From: Steroidobacter agaridevorans
GTDB taxonomy: Bacteria; Pseudomonadota; Gammaproteobacteria; Steroidobacterales; Steroidobacteraceae
Assembly (NCBI RefSeq): GCF_009932555.1
Contig: NZ_BLJO01000012.1
Coordinates: forward strand, 1-64,000
Length of the DNA: 64,000 bases
Direction of reading: 5' to 3'
Part shown: one piece after another, positions 35,010-44,234 of the stretch
Position numbering within the stretch: position 1 is the stretch's first letter
Layout: each line of letters starts with the position of its first letter
Position numbers and translations under genes: made by a program
Notes under the pieces: generated by a model
What the model was told of the DNA's origin: nothing
What the model saw: only the letters and a program-made list of their open reading frames with translations
Databases searched by the model: none

Positions 35010-35783
35010 TCAGCGCGGCGAGTGGTATTGAAAAAATGCGTCATCCGCGCGCAGTTGGCCGGGAGAGACGCCGGCGAGGCGGGTGAAGTCGCGCGTCATG
35101 TGAGCTTGATCGGAATAGCCGGCGTCATGCGCCGCTGCGGTCAGTGAACGCGAAGCCGGATGAACGATCAAATCGGCCGCATGCCGGAGCCGCGAGATCA
35201 TGCAAAAGAATTTCAGGGGCACGCCGACGGTCTGCAGGAACACGCGCTCCATCTGTCGACGGCTCTTGCCGAAACGAGCGGCGACATCGTCGATCCTCAG
35301 ATGGCCACGATGAGTTTCGATGTGCTGAACGACGCCATCGATATAGCTTTTAACCGGCGGGGTATGACGCAGCACTTCGAGCAGAATCTGGTCGAGCTCA
35401 TCGAACAACGCTTCGGCCGCAATGTGAGCGGCCACGTGCTCCGACGGAAATTGCATCAGCGACCGTAAGTCTTCGCGGCCGTCCGTGATGTCCTGCGCAG
35501 CGATGGAAATGAAATGACGGCTCTGCCCCGGATGAAAGCGAATGCCGAGGTAATGAGTGCCGGCCGTGCACGGAATCGCGGTGGGTCGCGTCGTGCTGCC
35601 GTAGATCCATGAGCGATAGCGGCTCGCGGTGACTTCGAGCACCAAATCAACGCAGCCATCCGGCAGCGCCGCGTACACCGGCGATGTGTTGTTGAGGCTG
35701 AGCCAGTATTGACTGACATAGCGCGCCAGCCCGGGCGCGGGTTGCCGGACGGTGAAAGTGCTGGGAGCGGGCGCCGAGGTCAT
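35010..35783 (-). CDS. AraC-family transcriptional regulator
   Basis: A 257-residue regulator. The N-terminal domain (about 10-140) begins RQPAPGLARYVSQYWLS and includes ALPDGCVDLVLEV and GIRFHPGQSRHF, as in the DUF6597-type sensor domain. The C-terminal HTH (about 150-250) includes RIDDVAARFGKSRRQMERVFLQTVGVPLK and AAHDAGYSDQAHMTRDFTRLAGVSPGQLR. Likely controls the VOC gene just downstream, an arrangement common for small-molecule resistance genes. Effector unknown. Confidence 0.92.
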   Translation of the reverse strand: MTSAPAPSTFTVRQPAPGLARYVSQYWLSLNNTSPVYAALPDGCVDLVLEVTASRYRSWIYGSTTRPTAIPCTAGTHYLGIRFHPGQSRHFISIAAQDITDGREDLRSLMQFPSEHVAAHIAAEALFDELDQILLEVLRHTPPVKSYIDGVVQHIETHRGHLRIDDVAARFGKSRRQMERVFLQTVGVPLKFFCMISRLRHAADLIVHPASRSLTAAAHDAGYSDQAHMTRDFTRLAGVSPGQLRADDAFFQYHSPR

Positions 35784-35793
35784 GCGGTGAAGA

Positions 35794-38091
35794 TTAAACC
35801 GCTCGGGTCTTCAACTTCCACCACTTAGGCAACAGTTTCCTGACCTCGCGCCGGCCGAAGCGATCGTCGATCAAGTATACGATGCCGCGATCGTTGCGCG
35901 TCCGGATCACGCGCCCCGCGGCTTGAATGACCTTCTGCAAGCCGGGGTACAAATAGGTGTACGCATAGCCGGCGTCGAACAACTGATCCATGCGCAGGCG
36001 CATCTGCTCGCTCACGTCGTTGAGCTGAGGTAGCCCAAGCGTGGCGATGAATGCACCGATCATGCGCTCGCCCGGCAAATCGATGCCTTCGCCGAAGGCG
36101 CCGCCCAGCACGGCGAGCGCCAGGCTGCGGCCGTCGGGGGCGAAGCCGTCGAGGAATTGTTTGCGCTCGGTCTCCGACATGTTGCGCACTTGCAGCCGAT
36201 TGGGAATATGCGGAGCGACCCGATCCAGCTCCTCCGCGATTCGCGCGAGGTAATCGAAGCTGCTGGCGAAGACGAGATAGTTGCCGGGCAGGCGCTCGAA
36301 CTGCTGGACGATGAGCTCGACCATGGGCGCGATCGAATCGTCGCGATGCTGATAGCGCGTGGAAATGTGCCGCACCAGTTGCACGTCGAGCTGATCCGCC
36401 GAGAACGGCGACTCCACATCCAGCCAGCGCGTGGTGTCGGGCAGGCCCAGCAGATCCAGATAGAACTCTCGAGGCGAGAGCGTGGCCGAGAACAGCACCA
36501 CGCAAGCGGTATGAGCGAAACGCAATTTGAGGAAAGGCCCCGGCACGACGTTTCGGATCGTGAAGGTCGCGTGCTCCGGATGAGCGATATCGAACAGCGA
36601 ATGCTCGGCGAACTCCTCCGCCAGCCCGTTGAAGGCGAGCGCATCGAAAAACAGCTTCTGTACGTGCTCCGGAAACAGCACGGCCTGATCGGCCAGCGCA
36701 CTTTGCTGGCTGATATAAGTGTCCAGTGCCTTCAGCAGGGACTTCGGCGGCACATCGTAGATCTCATACGCCGCCTGTTGCGCATCGGCGATGCGCTGGA
36801 ACTGAGTGCTGAGCCGTTGAATGGCGCTGCGGAGCAGCGGCGGCGACTCCTTTCTTGCTCGCCTCAAAGTCTCTGCATCGATGGCCGCCGAATACATGCG
36901 CCGTGCGCGCTCTATGAGATTGTGCGCCTCATCGACCAGCACGCCGACGCGCCAGCCTTGTTCCTGCGCAAGACCGTACAAAAATGCGCTTTGATCGAAG
37001 TAGTAGTTGTAGTCGCCGATGATCACGTCGCTCCAGCGCGCCAGCTCCTGCGACAGGAAATAGGGACAGACGCCGTGTTCGGTGGCGACACTGCCAATGA
37101 CCTTTTGAGTCATGATGCCGCGATAGAGCGCCGCCGAGCGCGCGCCCGGCAGGCGGTCATAGAATTTCTTGGCAAGCGGGCAGGAATCGCCGTGGCACGC
37201 CGAATCCGGATATTTGCAGACTTTCTCGCGTGCCGTGATTTCCAGAACGCGCAGCTTGAGATCGGGCGGCGTCAACGCCTTCAATGCGTCGAGTGCGAGC
37301 TGACGCCCGGTGGTCTTCGCCGTGAGATAAAAGATCCGGTCGATCTTCTGCGCGCCCATGGCTTTGAGCATGGGAAACAGCGTGCCCAGGGTCTTGCCCA
37401 CCCCGGTGGGCGCTTGAGCGAGCAAATGCTCGCCGAGCGCAGCGACCCGATACACCGTCTCGGCGAGCTGACGTTGCGCTGGATAGAAATCGTAAGGAAA
37501 GCTCAGCGCCAGCAGCGCCCGATCGCGAGCCTGACGATGCTCCAGCTCGGCGCGGCCCCAGGTGGCATATCGCGCGCAATTTTCCGCAAAGAATGCCTGC
37601 AGCTCCTCGGCGCTGTAGTCTTCCGCCACCACTGTCTCGTGCTCGGTGTCCACATCGAAATAAACGAGAGCGACCCGGAGCTCGCGCAACTCATGCTTCC
37701 GACACAGCATGGCGCCATACATTTTCGCTTGAGCCCAATGCAGCGCGCGGTGATTGTCCGGCATGCGGGCGAGATCGCCGCGATAGGTCTTGCACTCGTC
37801 GACACGACGCGTCTTGCTGTCATAACCATCGGCGCGTCCACGCACTTGCAAGCCGTCGTGCGTGCCTTCGAGCGTCACTTCGGTTTGATAATCGCGCCCC
37901 CGACGGTTCGCGACGACGATGTGGCCAGCGATGCCTTCGCGAGCGCTCGGTGCGGGTGTGAAGCGCAAGTCCAGATCGCCGCGCTTGGCGGTGAACTGGC
38001 ACAACACTCGCACGGCTACCGACAGGTTCGCGGAAGCCGTGACAGAAATGGGTGGCGCGGACGGCGGTGTCGGGGGATTCCCGGTCGACAT
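35794..38091 (-). CDS. Nuclease-helicase: RecB-like PD-(D/E)XK domain fused to DinG/XPD helicase
   Basis: A 765-residue SF2 helicase. Walker A QAPTGVGKTLGTL (about 228-240) and VDEAHNL (about 383) define the motor; the C-terminal GGAFGEGIDLPGERMIGAFIATLGLPQL is motif V/VI of the Rad3/XPD/DinG group. Cys in KVCKYPDSACHGDSC (about 289-301) fit the [4Fe-4S] cluster. N-terminally, RADGYDSKTRRVDECKTYRG (D...ExK) and WAQAKMYGAML (QxxxY) mark a RecB-type nuclease, absent from E. coli DinG. It probably unwinds and cuts DNA structures in repair. It ends 11 bases from the AraC start. Confidence 0.92.
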   Translation of the reverse strand: MSTGNPPTPPSAPPISVTASANLSVAVRVLCQFTAKRGDLDLRFTPAPSAREGIAGHIVVANRRGRDYQTEVTLEGTHDGLQVRGRADGYDSKTRRVDECKTYRGDLARMPDNHRALHWAQAKMYGAMLCRKHELRELRVALVYFDVDTEHETVVAEDYSAEELQAFFAENCARYATWGRAELEHRQARDRALLALSFPYDFYPAQRQLAETVYRVAALGEHLLAQAPTGVGKTLGTLFPMLKAMGAQKIDRIFYLTAKTTGRQLALDALKALTPPDLKLRVLEITAREKVCKYPDSACHGDSCPLAKKFYDRLPGARSAALYRGIMTQKVIGSVATEHGVCPYFLSQELARWSDVIIGDYNYYFDQSAFLYGLAQEQGWRVGVLVDEAHNLIERARRMYSAAIDAETLRRARKESPPLLRSAIQRLSTQFQRIADAQQAAYEIYDVPPKSLLKALDTYISQQSALADQAVLFPEHVQKLFFDALAFNGLAEEFAEHSLFDIAHPEHATFTIRNVVPGPFLKLRFAHTACVVLFSATLSPREFYLDLLGLPDTTRWLDVESPFSADQLDVQLVRHISTRYQHRDDSIAPMVELIVQQFERLPGNYLVFASSFDYLARIAEELDRVAPHIPNRLQVRNMSETERKQFLDGFAPDGRSLALAVLGGAFGEGIDLPGERMIGAFIATLGLPQLNDVSEQMRLRMDQLFDAGYAYTYLYPGLQKVIQAAGRVIRTRNDRGIVYLIDDRFGRREVRKLLPKWWKLKTRAV

Positions 38092-38219
38092 GGGGATACT
38101 GCGGGTCTGTGGATATATACAGTATCATCCTTGCCGCGCGCCTGTGCCAGCCATTGAACACATATCCGCGCCTGTATATCTTTTCCGCACTCGCAGGCGA
38201 CGCCTGCAAAGGACTCCAC

Positions 38220-38750
38220 GTGCCGGATGGCATTCAGATTCGTCGCCTGCAAGTCGTTGGCGAACGGGAAATTCAGGGCTTGAGCGAAGTGCTGATCGAT
38301 TGCGTCGAAGGCGGCGCGTCGGTGAGCTTCATGCTGCCCATGACGGTCGAGAAGGCGCGAGCCTTCTGGGAAAAGGCGGCACAAAGCGCGCTGCGCGGCG
38401 AGCGAATGATCTTCGTGGCCGAAGACGGTTCGGGCGCCATCGTCGGCACGGTGCAGGTCGTGTTGGACCTGCCCGAGAACCAGCCGCATCGAGGCGACGT
38501 GTCCAAGATGTTGGTGCATCGGAAAGCGCGCCGGCTCGGTGTTGGTGCGGCGTTGATGACTGCCGCCGAACAAGGAGCCCTGAGTGCGGGCAAAACCGTG
38601 CTCGTGCTCGACACCGCCAGCGACGACGCCGAGCGCTTGTATCGGCGCCAGGGGTGGCAGTTCAGCGGCACCATCCCGGACTACGCACTCATGCCCAACG
38701 GTGCGTACTGCGCCACGCATTTCTTCTACAAGATGCTGAAACCTTCATGA
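38220..38750 (+). CDS. GNAT-family N-acetyltransferase
   Basis: A 176-residue protein. A GTG at 38220 preceded by AAAGGA is chosen because upstream in-frame sequence has no GNAT-like features. The core is VSKMLVHRKARRLGVGAALMTAAEQGALSAGKTVLVLDTASDDAERLYRRQGWQFSGTIPDYAL, with the acetyl-CoA loop RRLGVGAAL. It overlaps the EamA exporter by ATGA, so the pair may acetylate and export the same small molecule or antibiotic; that is inference. Confidence 0.9.
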   Translation: MPDGIQIRRLQVVGEREIQGLSEVLIDCVEGGASVSFMLPMTVEKARAFWEKAAQSALRGERMIFVAEDGSGAIVGTVQVVLDLPENQPHRGDVSKMLVHRKARRLGVGAALMTAAEQGALSAGKTVLVLDTASDDAERLYRRQGWQFSGTIPDYALMPNGAYCATHFFYKMLKPS

Positions 38751-39634
38751 GCGAATCGCGCCGCTCGCTGGCGCTGGTCCTGCTGGTGGCGACCATGGTG
38801 GTCTGGGGCAGCACGTTCGTCATCACCAAGGCCGCCGCCAAAGACATCGCGCCGATGATGCTGGCGACCTTGCGTTTCCTCACCGCCGCTATCGTGTTGC
38901 TGCCGTATGCCTGGCTGAAAGGCAATTGGCGCTCGTTGCCGAAGCCCATGCCCTGGGGCGCGCTGTTCGGCATGGCGCTCACGGGCATTGCCACGTTCAC
39001 CATCGCGTTCAACTACGCATTGGTGTATGGCTCCGCTTCGCAGGGCGCGCTGATCTACGCGTTAGTGCCAGCGGCAGTCGCGATCGCCGCCGTCGTGTTT
39101 CTGAAGGAGCGGATGTCGCAGCGACGGATCGCCGGGATCGTGTTGTCCATCGTCGGCGTCGGCTTGGTCGCGCTCGGCGCGGAGTCCGACAGCTCGTCGC
39201 CGCAGCCTTTGCTCGGCGCGGTCTGGATGATCGGTGCAGTGCTGTCCTGGGCTGCGTACACGATATTCGCCAAGCGCCTGGCGGAAGTGGATCAGGCGGT
39301 AACGATCGCCCTGGTATCGCTCTTCGGCACGCTGATGCTCGTGCCGCTCGCGGCGATAGAGTTGTCGCACGCGCCGTGGCAAGCGCCGTCCACGCAGGCT
39401 TGGCTGGGTGTGATCTTCCTGGGAGTTGCGGCTTCGGCGCTGGCTTACATCGCTTATGGCTACGCGCTGCGCGAGCTGGAAGCCAATCTGGTCGGTGCTT
39501 TCATCAACCTGGATCCCCTCGTCGGCGTGCTCACCGCCGTCCTGTTTCTCGGCGAGACCCTGCACTCGGGTCAAATGCTTGGCGGTGCGATCGCGCTGGC
39601 CGGCATGTGGCTCGCGTCGAGCGGGGAAAATTAA
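38747..39634 (+). CDS. EamA-family drug/metabolite exporter (DMT superfamily)
   Basis: A 295-residue inner-membrane protein with ten helices in two EamA halves. MVVWGSTFVITKAAA and ATLRFLTAA are the first-half signature; the second half repeats it in GAVLSWAAYTIFAKRLAE and ends LGGAIALAGMWLAS. Such proteins export amino acids, nucleobases or toxic metabolites. It is coupled (ATGA) to the GNAT gene. Substrate unknown. Confidence 0.93.
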   Translation: MSESRRSLALVLLVATMVVWGSTFVITKAAAKDIAPMMLATLRFLTAAIVLLPYAWLKGNWRSLPKPMPWGALFGMALTGIATFTIAFNYALVYGSASQGALIYALVPAAVAIAAVVFLKERMSQRRIAGIVLSIVGVGLVALGAESDSSSPQPLLGAVWMIGAVLSWAAYTIFAKRLAEVDQAVTIALVSLFGTLMLVPLAAIELSHAPWQAPSTQAWLGVIFLGVAASALAYIAYGYALRELEANLVGAFINLDPLVGVLTAVLFLGETLHSGQMLGGAIALAGMWLASSGEN

Positions 39635-39694
39635 ACTCACAGGGAACTTTCGCGCGCTGTTGTTCGTTCTCCGCAACATGCCAATTATTAAGTC

Positions 39695-42600
39695 GTGGCC
39701 AGATTCCTGAAGCCGCGGCACTCAGCGGAATCCAGCAGCGACATGCGCAAACGTTTCGAAAAAGAGACGCACAACGGTTGGTACGTCTTCATCGCCGCGA
39801 GCATGCTCGCGATCTTCGTGGTGGACTTGCAGACGCGCGTCGGCGTGGCCACGTGGCTGTTCTATCTGATCCCGCTCGGCGCCTCCATTTTCCTGACCCG
39901 GCCGGGCGCACCCATCGCAGTGGCGGCGGTTTCGACGCTGCTGATCATCGTCGATTTCCAATTCTCGGCGGAGGGCACGGCGCCGCTGATCGCGATGCTG
40001 AACCGCACGTTTGCGACGGTCGTGATCTGGGCGTTCGCTTTCCAGACCCGCATGAGCATCATGTCGCGCCAGTCGTTGCGCAAGCAGGACTGGATGCGAA
40101 CGGCCGAGTCGACGCTCTCGCAACGACTGCTCGGCGAGCTGACGCTGACCGATGTGGGCGAGCGGATCGCCACGTTCGTCAGCGAGTATCTGGGCGCCAG
40201 CGTCGGCGCTCTCTATGCGCGGCAGGACGCGGCAGGCGCCGTATTCATTGGCGGTTACGCAGTGCCGGCAGCCCATCCGGCGCGCGTCAGTATCGCGCTT
40301 GACGATGGCCTGGTCGGCCAGGTGCTCAAGGATCGCAAAGCCATTTATTTGAAGTCCGTGCCCGCGGGCGAGCTGGAGATCAGCGGTGCGCTCGGCACGA
40401 TCCGGCCGAAGACGCTGATCGTCACTCCGGTGATCGCCGATGGCGAAACCCTCGGCGCGCTGGAGCTCGGCTTCATCGATGTGCCCGGTCGAGCCGATCT
40501 GGAACTGCTGGAGCTGTTGAGCGAGCCGATGGGCGTTGCGATTCGCACTGCCCGTCTGCGCACCGAGCGTGAAGAGTTGCTGCGTGCGACCCAGGCGCAG
40601 TCCGAAGAGCTGCAGACTCAACAGGAAGAGCTGCGCGTCAGCAACGAAGAGCTCGAACAGCAGAGCAATATGCTTCGCGACAGCCAGGCGCGCCTGGAAA
40701 CCCAGCAGGCTGAGCTGGAGCAGACCAATGTTCAGCTGGAAGAACATATGCAGATGCTCGCGCATCAGAACGACGATCTGGATGCCGCGCGCCGCGAGCT
40801 GGTCGCCAAGGCCACGGAGCTGGAACGCTCCAATCAGTTCAAGTCCGAATTCCTCGCCAACATGTCGCACGAGCTGCGCACCCCGCTCAACAGCTCGCTG
40901 ATTCTCGCGAAACTGCTGGCCGACAACGCGTCGGGCAATCTCACCGAGGAGCAGGTGAAGTTCGCCCGCAACATCTACTCGGCCGGCAACGACCTGCTCG
41001 AGCTGATCAACGACATCCTGGATCTGTCGAAGATCGAGGCGCGCCAGATCGACCTGAAGCGCGAGCACATCGGGCTGCGACCGTTGCTCGACAACATGGG
41101 CCAGATGTTTCGTCCCATGGCCGCGCAGAAACGGGTGGAGTTGGAGCTGACGCTCGCGTCGGATGCGCCGACCGAGCTGGAAACGGACTCGCAGCGGCTA
41201 CGCCAGATACTGCGCAACCTGCTGTCGAATGCGTTGAAGTTCACCATGCAGGGCAAGGTCTCGCTCAAGATCTTCATGCGCGCGGGCAGCGGCGACATTG
41301 CGTTCGCCGTCGAGGACACCGGCATCGGCATTCCGCCCGACAAACAGGAAATCATTTTCGAGCCATTCCGTCAGGCCGATGGCACCACCAATCGCCGCTT
41401 CGGCGGCACCGGTCTGGGCCTGTCGATCTCGCGCGAGCTGGCCGCGATGCTCGGTGGTCACATTGAACTGCATAGCGAGTCGGGTCGGGGCAGCACGTTC
41501 ACGCTCGTGCTCCCGCGCAGCATGCCGGCGCAGGAAGAGAAGGCGGATCGCGTTGTTCCGCTGCCGCCAGTCAGCGCGCCGGTGCGCAGTCGTGAGAGCA
41601 AAGTCACCGAGCGGATACCGCAGCCGGTCCCGTCGCTTGCCAATGGGGCCCGCTTGCTGCTCATCGTCGAGGATGACGCAACGTTCGCGCAGACGATTGC
41701 CATGCTCGCATCGGGTCTGCAGTTCGAATGCATGATCGCGCACACCGCCGACGAAGGCATCGAGATGGCGTTGAAGCACCGACCGACCGCCATCGTTCTG
41801 GACATTCGCCTGCCGGATCACACCGGTCTGACGGTGCTCGATCGTCTCAAGCACGATCCGGCGACCCGGCACATTCCGATTCAGGTCATCTCGGGTCACG
41901 ACTACACGCATGTCGCGCTGGAGATGGGCGCCGCCAATGTGCTGCGCAAGCCGGTGGAGCGCGAGCAACTGTTGAGCTCGCTTACCGCTCTGGCAAGCAA
42001 GGCCAACGACGCTGCTACGCGCGCCGTGCTCATCGTCGAAGACAACGCCATGCAGCGTGACAGCATCGAGCATCTGCTGCGGTCCGAGCAGGTGCAGACG
42101 GTAGCGGTCGCTTCGGCCGCGGATGCGCTGGAAAAGCTGCGCTCGTCGACCTTCGACTGCATGGTGCTCGACCTGGCGCTGCCCGATGCATCGGGCTATG
42201 AGCTGCTGGAGAAGATGGCGACCGACGAGACGTATTCGTTCCCGCCGGTGATCGTTTACACCGGGCGCACGCTGTCCGCGGACGAAGAGCAGCAGCTGCG
42301 ACGGTACTCCAAGTCCATCATCATCAAGGGAACGCGTTCGCCGGAGCGGTTGCTCGATGAAGTGACCTTGTTCCTGCATCGGGTGGAGGCGTCGCTGCCG
42401 GCGGAACAACAACGCATGTTGCGAGTGGCGCGCAGTCGCGAGTCCGTATTCGAGAAGCGCCGCATCCTGCTGGTGGAGGACGACGTGCGCAACGTGTTCG
42501 CAATCACGCGAGTGCTCGAACCGCATGGCGCGATTCTGGAAATCGCACGCAACGGCCGCGAAGCGCTCGATGTGCTGGCACGCAGCCCCGAGATGGATCT

Positions 42601-42841
42601 GGTGTTGATGGACATCATGATGCCGGAGATGGACGGCTTCGAAGCGACGCGGGCGATCCGCGCCGAACGGCGCTGGGCGAACCTGCCCATCATTGCGCTC
42701 ACCGCCAAGGCCATGCCGGATGACCGGCAGAAATGCTTGCAGGCCGGGGCCAACGACTACATCACCAAGCCCATCGACATCGAAAAGCTCTTGTCGCTGC
42801 TGCGTATCTGGATGCCGGTGCGGCGAGGAGCGCCGCGTTGA
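39695..42841 (+). CDS. Hybrid sensor histidine kinase with GAF, coiled coil and three receiver domains
   Basis: Up to 1048 residues; a GTG at 39695 and an ATG at 39743 (MRKRF) are both possible, the latter 16 residues shorter. Order: three or four membrane helices (about 28-120), GAF (about 150-290), long Gln/Glu-rich coiled coil (about 290-385), HisKA (FLANMSHELRTPLNSS, about 390), HATPase (GGTGLGLSISRELAAMLGG), then three receivers with phospho-Asp in VLDIRLPD, VLDLALPD and LMDIMMPEMDG. First of four overlapping signalling genes. It probably starts a phosphorelay whose output may pass to the CheR/CheB pair and receiver-kinase. Confidence 0.93.
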   Translation: MARFLKPRHSAESSSDMRKRFEKETHNGWYVFIAASMLAIFVVDLQTRVGVATWLFYLIPLGASIFLTRPGAPIAVAAVSTLLIIVDFQFSAEGTAPLIAMLNRTFATVVIWAFAFQTRMSIMSRQSLRKQDWMRTAESTLSQRLLGELTLTDVGERIATFVSEYLGASVGALYARQDAAGAVFIGGYAVPAAHPARVSIALDDGLVGQVLKDRKAIYLKSVPAGELEISGALGTIRPKTLIVTPVIADGETLGALELGFIDVPGRADLELLELLSEPMGVAIRTARLRTEREELLRATQAQSEELQTQQEELRVSNEELEQQSNMLRDSQARLETQQAELEQTNVQLEEHMQMLAHQNDDLDAARRELVAKATELERSNQFKSEFLANMSHELRTPLNSSLILAKLLADNASGNLTEEQVKFARNIYSAGNDLLELINDILDLSKIEARQIDLKREHIGLRPLLDNMGQMFRPMAAQKRVELELTLASDAPTELETDSQRLRQILRNLLSNALKFTMQGKVSLKIFMRAGSGDIAFAVEDTGIGIPPDKQEIIFEPFRQADGTTNRRFGGTGLGLSISRELAAMLGGHIELHSESGRGSTFTLVLPRSMPAQEEKADRVVPLPPVSAPVRSRESKVTERIPQPVPSLANGARLLLIVEDDATFAQTIAMLASGLQFECMIAHTADEGIEMALKHRPTAIVLDIRLPDHTGLTVLDRLKHDPATRHIPIQVISGHDYTHVALEMGAANVLRKPVEREQLLSSLTALASKANDAATRAVLIVEDNAMQRDSIEHLLRSEQVQTVAVASAADALEKLRSSTFDCMVLDLALPDASGYELLEKMATDETYSFPPVIVYTGRTLSADEEQQLRRYSKSIIIKGTRSPERLLDEVTLFLHRVEASLPAEQQRMLRVARSRESVFEKRRILLVEDDVRNVFAITRVLEPHGAILEIARNGREALDVLARSPEMDLVLMDIMMPEMDGFEATRAIRAERRWANLPIIALTAKAMPDDRQKCLQAGANDYITKPIDIEKLLSLLRIWMPVRRGAPR

Positions 42842-43659
42842 GGCTGGATATCTCAGACGCTGAGATTCGCCAGCTGCTGGAAACGCTGTACCAGCGGTAT
42901 CACTATGACTTTCGTCAATACGCCTCGGCCTCGTTGAAGCGCCGGCTGCTGCAGGCCCTGACGCATTTCCATTGCCAGACGCTGGCGCAGTTGCAGGAGC
43001 GGGTGTCGAGCGACGAGAGTGCGTTCCCGCGCCTGCTCGAATATCTCACCGTCCAGGTCAGCGATCTGTTTCGCGATCCCGAGTTCTTCCTGGCCGTGCG
43101 TACGCAGGTCATTCCGCTGCTGGCGACCTATCCGTCGCTCAAATTGTGGGTCGCGGGCTGCAGCACGGGTGAAGAGGCCTATTCGTACGCGATTCTGTTG
43201 GCCGAAGAAGGACTGCTGGAGCGCACGCGCATCTACGCCACTGACATCAACGATGGCAGCCTGCGCAAGGCGCAGCAGGGCGTGTACTCGCTCGACCGGA
43301 TGAAGCAGTTCACGCTGAATCATCGCACGGCGGGCGGGCACGGCTCGCTGTCCGATTATTATCATGCCGCCAAAGACAGCGCGGTGATGGCGCCGAAGCT
43401 GAAACAACACATCACGTTCGCGGACCACAGCCTCGCGACCGACAGCATTTTTTCCGAAGTGCAGCTGGTGTCGTGCCGCAATGTGCTGATCTATTTCGAC
43501 CGGACGTTGCAGGATCGTTCGCTCGGATTGTTCAACGATGCACTGTGCCGGCGCGGCTTCCTGTGTCTCGGCACCAAGGAGTCGGTGCGTTTCTCGGCGC
43601 ATGCCCATCGCTTTCAGGAGATCAGCAGCGAGCAGAAGATTTATCGGAGGGTGGATTGA
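42838..43659 (+). CDS. cheR: CheR-type protein-glutamate methyltransferase
   Basis: A 273-residue enzyme. It starts with TTG overlapping the kinase stop (TTGA) after GAGGAG; no later ATG preserves the N-terminal domain. The all-alpha N-domain begins RLDISDAEIRQLLETLYQRY; the SAM-binding domain has LWVAGCSTGEEAYSYAILLAE and the NVLIYFDRTLQ motif of CheR. It normally methylates Glu on chemoreceptors, but no receptor gene is here, so the target may be a distant receptor or the kinase itself. Coupled to the CheB gene by TGATG. Confidence 0.93.
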   Translation: MRLDISDAEIRQLLETLYQRYHYDFRQYASASLKRRLLQALTHFHCQTLAQLQERVSSDESAFPRLLEYLTVQVSDLFRDPEFFLAVRTQVIPLLATYPSLKLWVAGCSTGEEAYSYAILLAEEGLLERTRIYATDINDGSLRKAQQGVYSLDRMKQFTLNHRTAGGHGSLSDYYHAAKDSAVMAPKLKQHITFADHSLATDSIFSEVQLVSCRNVLIYFDRTLQDRSLGLFNDALCRRGFLCLGTKESVRFSAHAHRFQEISSEQKIYRRVD

Positions 43660-44234
43660 TGACGGCGCCTGCCGCAGTCGTCATTGGGGGTTCGGCGGGC
43701 GCGCTCGAAGTGTTGCGTGCGATAGTGCGCGAGTTGCCGCAGCCATTATCCTGCCCGGTGGTGATCGTCATTCATCTGCCGGCGCATTCCAGCGGTCTCG
43801 CCGAGTTGCTGGGCGCCGAGACGCCGCTGATCGTCAAGCAGGCCGAAGACAAAGAGCCGATGGTCGGGGGCACGGTCTATATCGCGCCGCCGAGTTATCA
43901 CTTATTGGTCGAGTCGCAACGGAGCTTCGCGCTCTCGGTCGATCCGCCGGTGCATTTTTCCCGGCCCTCCATCGACGTGCTGTTCGAGACGGCGAGCGAT
44001 GTGTATGGGGCGGGCCTCATCGGAGTTTTGCTGAGCGGCGCCAGTGAAGACGGCGCCGCCGGATTGCAGGAGATTCACACGGCGGGCGGCACGACCATCG
44101 TGCAGTCGCCGCTTTCGGCCGAGGTCGCCATCATGCCGGCGGCGGCGCTGGCCTTGTTCGAGCCCACTTACATATGGTCGCCCAACGACATAGCCTTCGG
44201 TTTGACGAGCCTGCTGAGCGGGAGGTCGCCATGA
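43659..44234 (+). CDS. Stand-alone CheB methylesterase domain, no receiver
   Basis: A 191-residue protein consisting only of the CheB catalytic domain. The triad is visible: Ser12 in GGSAGALE, His39 in VIVIHLPAHSSG and Asp131 in SGASEDGAAG. Canonical CheB has an N-terminal receiver of about 120 residues that gates activity; its lack here suggests control by a neighbour's receiver or constitutive activity. It removes methyl groups added by CheR. It overlaps CheR by one base and the next gene by ATGA. Confidence 0.92.
   Translation: MTAPAAVVIGGSAGALEVLRAIVRELPQPLSCPVVIVIHLPAHSSGLAELLGAETPLIVKQAEDKEPMVGGTVYIAPPSYHLLVESQRSFALSVDPPVHFSRPSIDVLFETASDVYGAGLIGVLLSGASEDGAAGLQEIHTAGGTTIVQSPLSAEVAIMPAAALALFEPTYIWSPNDIAFGLTSLLSGRSP

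Noticed and set aside
36157-38157. Long plus-strand open frame antisense to the DinG-like helicase
   Set aside because: No recognisable domain or ribosome site; the minus strand encodes all helicase motifs in order.
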